A stretch of 64,000 nt of DNA from DASUAS01 sp963809795 (GTDB lineage Bacteria > Actinomycetota > Acidimicrobiia > IMCC26256 > DASPTH01). Both the position numbers and the translations under genes were made by a program. The stretch lies in contig CAWELN010000007.1 of the NCBI GenBank assembly GCA_963809795.1, forward strand, positions 124,001 to 188,000, given 5' to 3'. The notes beneath the pieces were generated by a model. It was not told the DNA's origin. It made no database searches and worked only from the letters and a program-made list of their open reading frames with translations. Positions 33,630-41,908 of this stretch are shown piece by piece (position 1 is the stretch's first letter; each line of letters starts with the position of its first letter).

Positions 33630-34439
33630 ATGGCCGATGCCCCGGAGTCCCCCTTCCGTCCCGATCTGTTCGCCGGGCAGGTCGCGTTCGTCACCGGGGG
33701 TGCCACCGGGATCGGCAAGGAGATCTGCCGCACCTTCGGTCGTCACGGCGCTCGCATCGCCATCGCCAGCCGCAAGCAGGAGGCGCTCGACGCGGCGGCG
33801 GCGGAGCTCGAGGCCGACGGCATCGACGTGTACGTCGACTCGTGCGACGTGCGCGACGCGGCGGCGGTGCAGCGGGTCGTCGACGGGATCATCGCCCACT
33901 ACGGTCGGCTCGACGTCGTGGTGAACAACGCCGCCGGCAACTTCCCCGCGCCCATCACCTCGATCTCGCCCAATGGCTTCAAGGCCGTCGTCGACATCGA
34001 CCTGCTCGGCACCTACAACGTCTCGAAAGCCGCGTTCGACGCGTGGCTCCGCGACCACGGCGGCAATGTCGTGAACATCAGCGCGCCGTTCGAGCTGAAG
34101 GGCGCGGCCATGCAATCGCACGTGGCCGCGGCGAAGGCGGGCGTCGACTCGTTCACCCGCACCAGCGCCGTCGAGTGGGGGCCCTACGGCATCCGTGTGA
34201 ACGCGGTGGCGCCGGGCGCCATCGCCGACACGGAAGGGGTGCGCCGCTTCGCCGAAAGCGTGCCCGGCTCCGACCGGCGCCCCGGCAACCCGGTCGGCAT
34301 GATCGGCCACGGTGCCGACATCGCGCACATGGTGCTCTACTTCTGCAGCCCCGCCGCACGCTTCGTCTCGGGCCAGGTGATCGTGGTCGACGGCGGCGGC
34401 ACCGTCGACCTGCTCAAGCTCGATCTCGGGAGGGTGTGA
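33630..34439 (+). CDS. SDR oxidoreductase, 2,4-dienoyl-CoA reductase-like
   Basis: 269-residue short-chain dehydrogenase. TGGATGIGKEI (cofactor), NNAAGNFPAP and SHVAAAKAGVDSFTR. The catalytic Tyr-x3-Lys is replaced by a HVAAAK arrangement, as seen in peroxisomal/mitochondrial 2,4-dienoyl-CoA reductase relatives. Those reduce dienoyl-CoA esters during degradation of unsaturated fatty acids. ATG 33630 is used; an upstream in-frame ATG (33594) would add 12 unsupported residues. The stop is 35 nt before the GAF-PP2C start. Confidence 0.8.
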   Translation: MADAPESPFRPDLFAGQVAFVTGGATGIGKEICRTFGRHGARIAIASRKQEALDAAAAELEADGIDVYVDSCDVRDAAAVQRVVDGIIAHYGRLDVVVNNAAGNFPAPITSISPNGFKAVVDIDLLGTYNVSKAAFDAWLRDHGGNVVNISAPFELKGAAMQSHVAAAKAGVDSFTRTSAVEWGPYGIRVNAVAPGAIADTEGVRRFAESVPGSDRRPGNPVGMIGHGADIAHMVLYFCSPAARFVSGQVIVVDGGGTVDLLKLDLGRV

Positions 34440-34473
34440 TCCGGTCGGTCGCCGACGTGCCTACGATCCCTCC

Positions 34474-35688
34474 GTGCCGAGCGACGCGGTCGAGACACCC
34501 AACCACCTCGGCGACCTCCGGGCGCTCAGCGACGCGTCGCTGACCCACCTCGACGTCGACGACCTCCTGGCCGAGCTGCTCACCCGCGTCCGCGAGATCC
34601 TCGACGCCGACACCGCGGCGGTGCTGCTGCTCGACGAGAGCTCGGGCACGCTCATCGCCCGCGCCGCCCGCGGCATCGAGGCGGAGGTGCGCCAGGGCGT
34701 GCGGGTGCCGCTCGGCGCCGGCTTCGCGGGCCGGATCGCCGCCACCCGGAGCGCGATCCGGCTCGACCGGGTCGACGCCACCACGGTGGCCAACCCCGTG
34801 CTCTGGGAGAAGCAGATCCGGGTGATGCTCGGGATCCCGTTGCTGAGCGGCGACCGGCTCCTCGGCGTGATCCACGTCGGACGGCTCGAGGACCGCCCGT
34901 TCACCGACCAGGACGTCGAGCTGCTGCAGGTGGTGGCCGACCGCGTGGCCGGCGTGACCCAGGCCCGCCTGCTGGCCATCGAGCAGGCCGCCGCCGGGCT
35001 GCTCGAGCGCAGCCTCCTGCCTTCACGCCTGCCCCGGTGCGAGGGCCTGGAATTCGCGGCGCGCTACGTGCCCGCGGAGGAGCGTTCGGTCGGTGGCGAC
35101 TGGTACGACCTCTTCACGCTGCCGTCGGGCGCGTTGTGGATCGTCGCCGGCGACGTCGCCGGCCACGGCCTCCACGCCGCGGTGGTCATGGGTCGCATCC
35201 GCAGCGCGCTGCGGGCGTACACGTTGCTCGATCTGCCGCCGCAGGAGGTCCTGCACCTCGTCGACCGCAAGGTCGACCACTTCGAGATCGGGTCCATCGC
35301 GACGGTGGCGTGCGCGGTGATGGAACCGCCGTACGAGACGATGACGCTCTCGCTCGCGGGTCACCCACCGCCCGTCATCGCGATCCCCGGACGGCCCGCC
35401 GAGCTCGCGGCGGTGGAGCCGGGACCTCCCCTCGGCGTGTTCGCGGAGGTGGACCGCTCGGCCACCGAGGTGGTCGTACCCCCGGGTGCGGTGGTGGCCT
35501 TCTACACCGACGGACTGGTGGAGCGACGGAACGAGTCGCTCTCGGTCGGCCTGGAGCGCCTGTGCGCCGCGGTCGTCCCGGGACCCGCGGAGACGGTGGC
35601 GCGCGACATCATGCACGCCCTGGTGGCCGACACGGTGCCGGAGGACGACATCGCCCTCGTGGTCATCCGCCGGACGGACGAGGGCTGA
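34474..35688 (+). CDS. GAF-domain PP2C/SpoIIE-type phosphatase (RsbU-like)
   Basis: 404 residues. A GAF sensor (residues about 20-165; LGAGFAGRIAATRSAIRLD) is joined to a SpoIIE/RsbU PPM phosphatase (about 185-400) with the metal-binding GGDWYDLF, GDVAGHGLHAAVVMGRIR, LSLAGHPPPV and FYTDGLVERRNESL. Such enzymes dephosphorylate a STAS anti-anti-sigma protein. The matching kinase and STAS genes follow 6 and 5 nt downstream of one another. TACGAT ends 6 nt before GTG 34474, so the operon probably starts with a leaderless mRNA. Confidence 0.92.
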   Translation: MPSDAVETPNHLGDLRALSDASLTHLDVDDLLAELLTRVREILDADTAAVLLLDESSGTLIARAARGIEAEVRQGVRVPLGAGFAGRIAATRSAIRLDRVDATTVANPVLWEKQIRVMLGIPLLSGDRLLGVIHVGRLEDRPFTDQDVELLQVVADRVAGVTQARLLAIEQAAAGLLERSLLPSRLPRCEGLEFAARYVPAEERSVGGDWYDLFTLPSGALWIVAGDVAGHGLHAAVVMGRIRSALRAYTLLDLPPQEVLHLVDRKVDHFEIGSIATVACAVMEPPYETMTLSLAGHPPPVIAIPGRPAELAAVEPGPPLGVFAEVDRSATEVVVPPGAVVAFYTDGLVERRNESLSVGLERLCAAVVPGPAETVARDIMHALVADTVPEDDIALVVIRRTDEG

Positions 35689-35694
35689 GCGGTC

Positions 35695-36072
35695 GTGCAG
35701 CAGCGCCAGCGGTTCGATCCCGAGGCGAGCTCGGCGCGCGAGGCCCGTGCGTTCGTGGCCGCCGCGCTCCCGGATCACGACGGGCTCGACGCGCGGGTCG
35801 CGCTGGCCGTCTCGGAGGTGGCGTCCAACGCGATCCTGCACGCGCGCACACCGTTCACGGTCTGCGTGGTCGTCGCCCCGGACCGGGTGCGGGTCGAGGT
35901 GACCGACCAGGATCCGCGGATCCCCGTGCGCCAGGACTACGCGGTCGATTCGGTGACCGGTCGTGGCCTCGCCATCGTCGAGCAGTTGTCGGATCGCTGG
36001 GGCGCCGATGGCCACGAGGACGACAAGACCGTGTGGTTCGAGATCGACCTCCCGCTCGTGGACGGGAGCTGA
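35695..36072 (+). CDS. Anti-sigma factor kinase, RsbW-type HATPase
   Basis: 125-residue stand-alone GHKL ATPase. The N-box is SEVASNAILHA, the G1 box is DQDPRIP and the G2 region is GRGLAIVEQLSDRWG. Such proteins phosphorylate a conserved Ser of a STAS antagonist and bind a sigma factor. It lies between the PP2C phosphatase and the STAS gene, completing a partner switch. No sigma factor gene is adjacent, so the output may be encoded elsewhere. GTG 35695. Confidence 0.9.
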   Translation: MQQRQRFDPEASSAREARAFVAAALPDHDGLDARVALAVSEVASNAILHARTPFTVCVVVAPDRVRVEVTDQDPRIPVRQDYAVDSVTGRGLAIVEQLSDRWGADGHEDDKTVWFEIDLPLVDGS

Positions 36073-36077
36073 CCCGC

Positions 36078-36866
36078 ATGGAACTCCACCTCCTCAACTT
36101 CCCGCTCGACCTCTTCGATCGATCGGTGCAACAGCTCGCCGCGTTGCAACGCGAGCTCGACGTCATCCGCGTCGACGAGCGCAACCGCGACCGCCCGCCG
36201 GACCGGCTCGCTCGGCTGGTCGAGGAGCTCGACGTGCGCTTCGTCGGCTACCGCGCCGCGATGGAGACGATCGAGGCGTTGGTCGAGAGCGACGCGAGCC
36301 ACCACGACGTCGTCATCCCGGTGGCCGGCGCGCCCGAGGAGGTGGCGCCGGCGATCGAGCAGCTCCGTGATCTGATGGACGAGGTCGACGCGTACTGCGC
36401 CCAGGGTGCGGAGCTGCTCACGCCGCCGACTCCGCCCGACCTCCTCGCCTTCCGCGTGTGGCTGTTCGAGCAGGTCATCGGCCAACTGCGGGGGGCGACG
36501 CCGGTGCCCTGGGATCCACTCGTGACGGGTGGCGCCGCCGCGCCGCCGGCGCCCCCGTCGTCGTCGGTGGCGGCCGCGGCGGGCGCGGTGCTACGGCCGG
36601 TCGGCGACCTCGACCTCGTGAACGCCGGGCGACTGCGCGAGGAGATCTACACCGAGCACGCGGCGCGCACCGGCGACCTGCGCATCGACCTCACCGACGT
36701 GCCGTTCATCGATTCGGTCGGGATGAGCGTGCTCGTCGCGGCGCACAAGCGCTTCCAGCGCGATGGCCGCGGGCTGGAGATCGTGGTGCCCGCGCACCTG
36801 CGTCCCAATTTCGAGATCACGGGCCTCATCGCGTTCCTCGACATCGTGCCCGCCGAACCCACGTAG
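36078..36866 (+). CDS. STAS-domain anti-anti-sigma protein with an extra N-terminal helical domain
   Basis: 262 residues. The last about 90 form a STAS domain (VLRPVGDLDLVNAGRLREEI, DVPFIDSVGMSVLVAAHKR). The Ser after D in FIDSVGMS is the expected phosphorylation site for the neighbouring RsbW-like kinase. The first about 150 residues are a helical domain I cannot name (LDLFDRSVQQLAALQRELDV, LVEELDVRFVGYRAAMETIE), followed by an Ala/Pro/Ser linker. Typical RsbV proteins are only about 110 residues, so this is a composite antagonist. It is the last gene of the PP2C-kinase-STAS operon. Confidence 0.85.
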   Translation: MELHLLNFPLDLFDRSVQQLAALQRELDVIRVDERNRDRPPDRLARLVEELDVRFVGYRAAMETIEALVESDASHHDVVIPVAGAPEEVAPAIEQLRDLMDEVDAYCAQGAELLTPPTPPDLLAFRVWLFEQVIGQLRGATPVPWDPLVTGGAAAPPAPPSSSVAAAAGAVLRPVGDLDLVNAGRLREEIYTEHAARTGDLRIDLTDVPFIDSVGMSVLVAAHKRFQRDGRGLEIVVPAHLRPNFEITGLIAFLDIVPAEPT

Positions 36867-36877
36867 GTAGTGCCGGT

Positions 36878-37327
36878 TCAGCGATTCGAGTACACGCGGG
36901 TGGGGGTGACCACGATCACCGTGCGCCGTTCCTCGGCCATGACCCGGTCGTAGGTGTTCCAGTCGTCGTGGGTGCCGCCCGCGGCGCGGAAGGCGTCGCG
37001 CAGGAGTTGCCGCAGCTGCTCGGGATCGACGCCCGGCCGCGGATCGTCGGGACCGATCAGCTCGGCGTGGCCCTCCACCGTGATCCATGCACCCGCGTTG
37101 CTGGCGACGACCGTCGTGGCCGGACGCGCGCGCAGGTTGACCAGCTTGCGGCTGCCGCCGACGGCGACGCACACCACCGCGTCGCCGTCGCCCGCAGGGT
37201 GGCGCATCACCCCTGCGCTCACGACCGACGCCTGAACGGTGCCGTTCTCGCGGGTGGTGGCGATGACGCAGAAGTTGTGGTCGGCCCCGGCGAGCTGCGC
37301 GAAGTCGGTGAGCGTGCGGGTGGTCAC
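36878..37327 (-). CDS. PPOX-class F420-dependent oxidoreductase (split beta-barrel)
   Basis: 149-residue flavin/deazaflavin split-barrel protein. NFCVIATTRENGTVQASVV, GSRKLVNLRARPATTVVA and WITVEGHAELIGPDD are typical of the TIGR03618-like group. The start is GTG 37327. It is convergent with the STAS gene (11-nt gap) and co-directional with the methyltransferase upstream. Cofactor F420 rather than FMN is inferred from the actinobacterial subgroup. Confidence 0.8.
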   Translation of the reverse strand: MTTRTLTDFAQLAGADHNFCVIATTRENGTVQASVVSAGVMRHPAGDGDAVVCVAVGGSRKLVNLRARPATTVVASNAGAWITVEGHAELIGPDDPRPGVDPEQLRQLLRDAFRAAGGTHDDWNTYDRVMAEERRTVIVVTPTRVYSNR

Positions 37328-37376
37328 GGGCCGACGCTACCCAATCCCGAACCCGGGCCGCGGTGTGGACGCCCGG

Positions 37377-38141
37377 TCAGGGGGAGGCCACCACCAGGCG
37401 GAGGGAGCCGTCGAAGACCGGTTGGTCGAGCAGGTGGCCGTGGCGCGCGTGCCACGTGCCGTCCTCGAGGTCCCGGCGCAGGCGCGCCACCGCCGCCGCC
37501 TCCACGTCGTCGCTCACGAAGCCCCACGCGGACTGCGACCGACGGACGTCGTCCACCAGGAACTGCTCGGGGCGGGCGTAGAACGCCTCGGTGAAGCCGT
37601 CGGTGCAGTCGATCGGGACGGGCACGGAGGTGACGGTGGTGTGGTCGCCGAGCTGCTCGGCGATCCAGTCCAAGGGTGGGTAGCGGCGTCGCTCGGCGGC
37701 CACGAGCTCGGGCACGTACTCGGTGAGCCAGAACCGCTCGAGCGCGTCGCCGTCGAAGGTCAGCAGCACCACCGACCCGCGGCTCACCCTCCGCAGCTCG
37801 CGCAGGCCGGCACCGGCGTCGCTCCACTGGTGCAGCGTGACGGTCGCCATGGCGGCGCCGAAGGCGTCGTCGTCGAATGGCAGCGACTCGGCGACCCCGT
37901 CGACCGCGGGCGGAAGGTGCGCCGGCCGCTGCGAACGCATGCGCGGCGACGGCTCGACCGCCACGACGTAGCGGTCGGTCGGCTCGTACGAACCGGCCCC
38001 GGCGCCGACGTTGACGACCGTGCGTGCGTCGCCGAGCGCGTCGTGCACCAGGGCGGCGATCGACGGATCGGCCTGCCGGTGTGCGGAGTAGGTCGCGCCA
38101 CCGGTCTCGTAGTCGAAGTCACCCGCCCCCGTGCTCCTCAT
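37377..38141 (-). CDS. Class I SAM-dependent methyltransferase
   Basis: 254-residue methyltransferase. Motif I is VVNVGAGAGSYEP, post-I is VVAVEPSPRM, and the region from ESLPFDDDAFGAAMATVTLHQW to RVSRGSVVLLTF follows, typical of the Methyltransf_11 fold. No substrate hint. ATG 38141 is preferred over an upstream extension to 38228 that overlaps the next gene's 3' side without homology-like sequence. Co-directional with the LLM oxidoreductase 91 nt upstream. Confidence 0.82.
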   Translation of the reverse strand: MRSTGAGDFDYETGGATYSAHRQADPSIAALVHDALGDARTVVNVGAGAGSYEPTDRYVVAVEPSPRMRSQRPAHLPPAVDGVAESLPFDDDAFGAAMATVTLHQWSDAGAGLRELRRVSRGSVVLLTFDGDALERFWLTEYVPELVAAERRRYPPLDWIAEQLGDHTTVTSVPVPIDCTDGFTEAFYARPEQFLVDDVRRSQSAWGFVSDDVEAAAVARLRRDLEDGTWHARHGHLLDQPVFDGSLRLVVASP

Positions 38142-38232
38142 CCGTCGAGTCGACCATCCGCCGCCCACCACCGGCAACCGACTTTCGACCGGCGAGCCGC
38201 GACGATGTCGGCGTGACCGCGACCACACCGCG

Positions 38233-39051
38233 TCATACCAGGTGACGCCGCGCGAACTCCTCGATGGTCGCGCGCCCGCCCGACGGCCACCCGCACACCA
38301 GGTAACCGAAGCCGGCGCCTCCCCACTGGTCGACGCGCCGGGCGATCGTGTCGGCGTCGTCCTCCAACGAGAGCGAGGCCGCGCGCATGATCTCCGACGG
38401 GTCGCGCCCGCTCGCCTCGGCCATCGCGCTCAGCCGCTCCGACTTCGGAGCCAGCTCCCGGACGCCGCCGAAGCAGTGCCACACGTCGGCGTACCGCGCC
38501 GCGATGGGCATCATGCGCCGCTCACCGGACGCGCCGATCCAGATGGGCGGGTGCGGCGCTTGGACCGGCCGGGGCCGGAGGGTGGCGTGCTCCACCGAGT
38601 GGTATCGACCCTCGAAGGTGAAGTCGTCGGTGGTGAGCAGACCGCGCACGATCTGCACCGCTTCCTCGAACGCGTCGACGCGTTCCTTCAGCGGGGGGAA
38701 CGGGATCCCCAGCTGACGGTGCTCCTCGTCGAACCAGGCCGCGCCGTAGGTGAGCTCCAGCCGTCCGTCCGACGCGTGGTCGATGGTGATCGCCTCGGCC
38801 GCGAAGACCGCCGGGTGGCGATACGTCATCCCGGTGACCAGCAACCCGAGCCGTACCCGGTCGGTGATGCCGCTCAACGCCGCCAGCGTGGTGTTGCCCT
38901 CGAAGCACTCGCCGGGCCCTTCGCCGTACATGGGCTGGAAGTGGTCGAAGCCCCACACGCCGTCGAAGCCGAGGGAGTCGGCGAATCGGGCCCGGTCGGC
39001 CACCTCCGACCAGGGCACGCGCTGTTGGGCGATGTCGAGTCCGAAGCGCAT
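38233..39051 (-). CDS. LLM-class F420-dependent oxidoreductase
   Basis: 272-residue luciferase-like TIM-barrel enzyme. MRFGLDIAQQ, SLGFDGVWGFDHFQP, RVRLGLLVTGMTYRHPAVFA, SDGRLELTYGAAW and PIWIGASGERRMMPIAARYAD are standard LLM positions, and the subgroup uses F420 in actinobacteria. It probably acts in reduction or oxidation of small organic substrates. It is the first gene of a minus-strand run with the methyltransferase and PPOX genes, divergent from the DUF2505 gene. Confidence 0.88.
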   Translation of the reverse strand: MRFGLDIAQQRVPWSEVADRARFADSLGFDGVWGFDHFQPMYGEGPGECFEGNTTLAALSGITDRVRLGLLVTGMTYRHPAVFAAEAITIDHASDGRLELTYGAAWFDEEHRQLGIPFPPLKERVDAFEEAVQIVRGLLTTDDFTFEGRYHSVEHATLRPRPVQAPHPPIWIGASGERRMMPIAARYADVWHCFGGVRELAPKSERLSAMAEASGRDPSEIMRAASLSLEDDADTIARRVDQWGGAGFGYLVCGWPSGGRATIEEFARRHLV

Positions 39052-39215
39052 CAGGTCACCGGGTTCCCGTTCACGATCCGATCCTCCACCTTCTCGTCCT
39101 CCCCGCGCCGGGGTCGCAGATCCTCTCCGACCACGGCCACGCGCGCAACGGGTCGGGTCAGCCGACGGGAAACGGAAAGCCGGGCCACCGCCGGTGCGGC
39201 TGCCAGACTCACGCC

Positions 39216-39710
39216 GTGCAGTTCGAGCGTGACCACGACTTCCCGGCTCCTCCCGACCGCGTCGCCGCGCTCATGTGCGATCCGGAGTTCCAGACCCACC
39301 TGGAGCTGCCCGACCTCAGCCTGCCGACCGTCGTCGCCCACGACGTCGACGGCACCCACTGCTTGCTCCGCCTGCGGTACCAGTACACCGGCCAGCTCGA
39401 CTCGTTGGCCCGGCGCGTGGTCGCCGGTCGCCAGCTCACATGGGTGCAGGAGCTGCAGCTCGACCATGCCACCGGTTCCGGCACGCTCTCGTTCTCCGCC
39501 GACGAGGACGCCGGGCGCGTGAACGGCGAGGCGTCGGTGACGATCACGTCGACGGGCGACAGCACCTCGCACCGCCGCATCGCCGGCGACTTCCACATCC
39601 GCATCCCGGTGGTCGGCGGTACCGCCGAGCGCGCGATCGTGCCCGGGCTCGTACGGCGCCTCGACGTCGAGGCCGCCGCGCTGGCGAGCCGCCTCGGCGC
39701 CGGCGGCTGA
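39216..39710 (+). CDS. DUF2505 (SRPBCC-fold) protein
   Basis: 164-residue START-like protein of the actinobacterial DUF2505 family: FERDHDFPAPPDRVAALM, YQYTGQLDSLARRVVAGRQL and a C-terminal SHRRIAGDFHIRIPVVGGTA with ALASRL ending. Function unknown. CAGACT ends 6 nt before GTG 39216. It precedes an acyl-CoA ligase gene by 14 nt, suggesting co-expression. Confidence 0.82.
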   Translation: MQFERDHDFPAPPDRVAALMCDPEFQTHLELPDLSLPTVVAHDVDGTHCLLRLRYQYTGQLDSLARRVVAGRQLTWVQELQLDHATGSGTLSFSADEDAGRVNGEASVTITSTGDSTSHRRIAGDFHIRIPVVGGTAERAIVPGLVRRLDVEAAALASRLGAGG

Positions 39711-39724
39711 GCGAGACTGGGCGC

Positions 39725-41275
39725 GTGGAGGCGCCGTCGGTCCCGTTCCCTCCGACCATCCCCGATGTGCTGCGGGAGGCGGTCGCGAGCTGGGGCGACC
39801 GCGACTTCGTCGTGACGCCCGACCGGCGGATGACCTACGCCGACGCCGAGCTCGCCTCGCGCCGGCTGGCGAAGCAGATGCTCGCCGCCGGCATCGGCAA
39901 GGGCACGCGCGTCGGGCTCTGCTTCCCGTACGGGCAGGACTGGGTCGTCGCGTGGCTCGCCGCGAGCCGTGTCGGCGCGCTGGTGATGCCGCTGGCGACG
40001 ACCTACCGGCCGGCCGAGATCCGCACCGTCCTGCGCATCGGCGACGTCGACACGCTGCTCACCGCGCGCTCGGTGCTCGGCCGCGACATGCAGGACATGC
40101 TCGAAGCGGCCGTCCCCGACCTCGCCGCCGCGACGAACGCGAGGTTGTTCCTCCCCGACGCGCCCTACCTGCGCGCGGTCTGGATGACCGGCCCGATCGA
40201 CCGTGCGTGGGCGACCCCGGTCGACTTCGACGCGCTCCCCGCCGCCGCGGCCGCGATCGGCGACGACCTGGTGCGCGCGGTCGAGCGCGAAGTGGTTCCC
40301 GGCGACCTGGCGCAGGTCACCTACACGTCGGGATCCAGTGCCGAGCCGAAGGGAGTCGTGCACACGCACGGCACCGTCGTGCGGGCGACGCGCGCATTGG
40401 CCGCTTTGCGGAGCGGCGCCGGGCCGCCGCGCTTCTTCTGCGCATTCCCGTTCTTCTGGATCGGCGGCACGCTGGTGCTCGGCGCCGCGCTGCAGTCGGG
40501 GGCGACGGTCCTGTGCATCGAGCGGTTCGAGCCGGGCGCCGCCCTCGACCTCATCGAACGCGAGCAGGCGACGCACGTGCTCGGATGGCCGACGCTGCTG
40601 CAGTCGATGCGTGACCATCCGTCCTTCCCCGGACGGGACCTCCCGGCGATCCCGGGACTCACCGTCGGCCCCGCCGACGTCGCGCTGGTCGAGTCGCCGG
40701 TACCCGGCGTCCCCGCGCACCGCGGCATGAGTGAGACCGTCGGCAACATCGGTTCGGTCGAGCACCGCGTCGTCGATCCCGACACCGGCCGCGACGTGGG
40801 CGAAGGCGAGGAAGGGGAGCTGCTCGTCCGCGGCTACGGGCTCATGCACGGCTACTACAAGCGCGAACGCGCCGAGGTGTTCGACGACGACGGCTGGCTC
40901 CACACGGGTGACCGCGTGTTCCTCGATGCGGGCCGCCCGTACTTCGTCGGCCGGTTCACCGAGATGGTGAAGTCGCGCGGCGCCAACGTCGCGCCCCGCG
41001 AGGTCGAGCTGTTCCTCGAGGAGCAGTTCGACGAGGTGCTCTACGCGTTCGTGCTCGGCACGCCGCATCCCGAGCGCGGCGAGGAGGTCACCGCGGTGCT
41101 GGTGCCGGCGCAGGGCCGCACCATCGATCCCGACGCCCTGACCGCCCACGCCCGGGAGCAGATCTCGGGGTACAAGGTGCCGACCCGGATCGAGATCTGG
41201 GCCGAGGCGGACGTCCCGTGGCTGGGGTCCGGGAAGCCCGACAAGCTGGCCATCCGGGCCCGGCTCGGCGCCTGA
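39725..41275 (+). CDS. AMP-dependent acyl-CoA synthetase/ligase
   Basis: 516-residue ANL-superfamily enzyme activating a carboxylic acid to its CoA ester through an acyl-AMP. The P-loop is TYTSGSSAEPKGVVHTH. The central motif around GYYKRE and GWLHTGD is present, as are the hinge FVGRFTEMVKSRGANVAP and the catalytic Lys in GSGKPDKLAIR. Chain specificity cannot be told. GAGACT ends 6 nt before GTG 39725. With the dienoyl-CoA-reductase-like SDR 5 kb upstream it hints at fatty or aromatic acid breakdown. Confidence 0.9.
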   Translation: MEAPSVPFPPTIPDVLREAVASWGDRDFVVTPDRRMTYADAELASRRLAKQMLAAGIGKGTRVGLCFPYGQDWVVAWLAASRVGALVMPLATTYRPAEIRTVLRIGDVDTLLTARSVLGRDMQDMLEAAVPDLAAATNARLFLPDAPYLRAVWMTGPIDRAWATPVDFDALPAAAAAIGDDLVRAVEREVVPGDLAQVTYTSGSSAEPKGVVHTHGTVVRATRALAALRSGAGPPRFFCAFPFFWIGGTLVLGAALQSGATVLCIERFEPGAALDLIEREQATHVLGWPTLLQSMRDHPSFPGRDLPAIPGLTVGPADVALVESPVPGVPAHRGMSETVGNIGSVEHRVVDPDTGRDVGEGEEGELLVRGYGLMHGYYKRERAEVFDDDGWLHTGDRVFLDAGRPYFVGRFTEMVKSRGANVAPREVELFLEEQFDEVLYAFVLGTPHPERGEEVTAVLVPAQGRTIDPDALTAHAREQISGYKVPTRIEIWAEADVPWLGSGKPDKLAIRARLGA

Positions 41276-41310
41276 ACGCGGGCGGCGGAGCCGGCGGGCA
41301 GAATGAACCG

Positions 41311-41826
41311 ATGGACGTCAACGGTCTGCTGGTCGACGCGTTCGGACGCATCCGGGACGCTACGCACGGCGCGGTCGAGGGTGCGTCCCTCGACCTGCTG
41401 ACCTACCGCCCGGATCCCGACGCCAACTGCATCGCCTGGCTGGTGTGGCATCTCACCCGCATCCAGGACGACCACGTCGCCGGGGTCGCGGGCACCGAGC
41501 AGCAGTGGGTCGCGGGCGGCTGGGCCGAGCGCTTCGGGTTGCCGTTCCCGCCCCACGCGACCGGATACGGCCACGACCGCGACGAGGTCGGCGCGGTGAA
41601 GGTGGAAGGCCCGCTGTTGCTCCAGTACTTCGACGCGGTCCACGAGCAGACGATCCGGTACGTCGGCGGCCTCCGCCCTGCCGACCTGGACCGCATCGTC
41701 GACGAGCGCTGGGACCCTCCCGTGTCGCTGGGCGTGCGACTGGTCAGCGTCGTCACCGACGACCTCGAGCATGCCGGCCAGGCGGCCTTCGTACGGGGGC
41801 TGGCCGAGCGGCGCGGCCGCTCGTGA
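41311..41826 (+). CDS. DinB-family (DUF664, mycothiol-transferase-like) protein
   Basis: 171-residue four-helix-bundle protein. The metal ligands expected in DinB proteins are seen as His in WLVWHLTRIQDDHVAG and a late His in DLEHAGQAAFVRGL. In actinobacteria such proteins act as mycothiol-dependent transferases or detoxification enzymes. CAGAAT ends 6 nt before ATG 41311, so a leaderless message is likely. It stands alone between the acyl-CoA ligase and the PAS-phosphatase. Confidence 0.8.
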   Translation: MDVNGLLVDAFGRIRDATHGAVEGASLDLLTYRPDPDANCIAWLVWHLTRIQDDHVAGVAGTEQQWVAGGWAERFGLPFPPHATGYGHDRDEVGAVKVEGPLLLQYFDAVHEQTIRYVGGLRPADLDRIVDERWDPPVSLGVRLVSVVTDDLEHAGQAAFVRGLAERRGRS

Positions 41827-41908
41827 CCCGGGTGGCGTCGGCGGCGGGTCGTGGCATGATCGGGCCACGAGCGGTCGACCGCGGCCGACGGAGCGGTGCT
41901 GGAGGCCG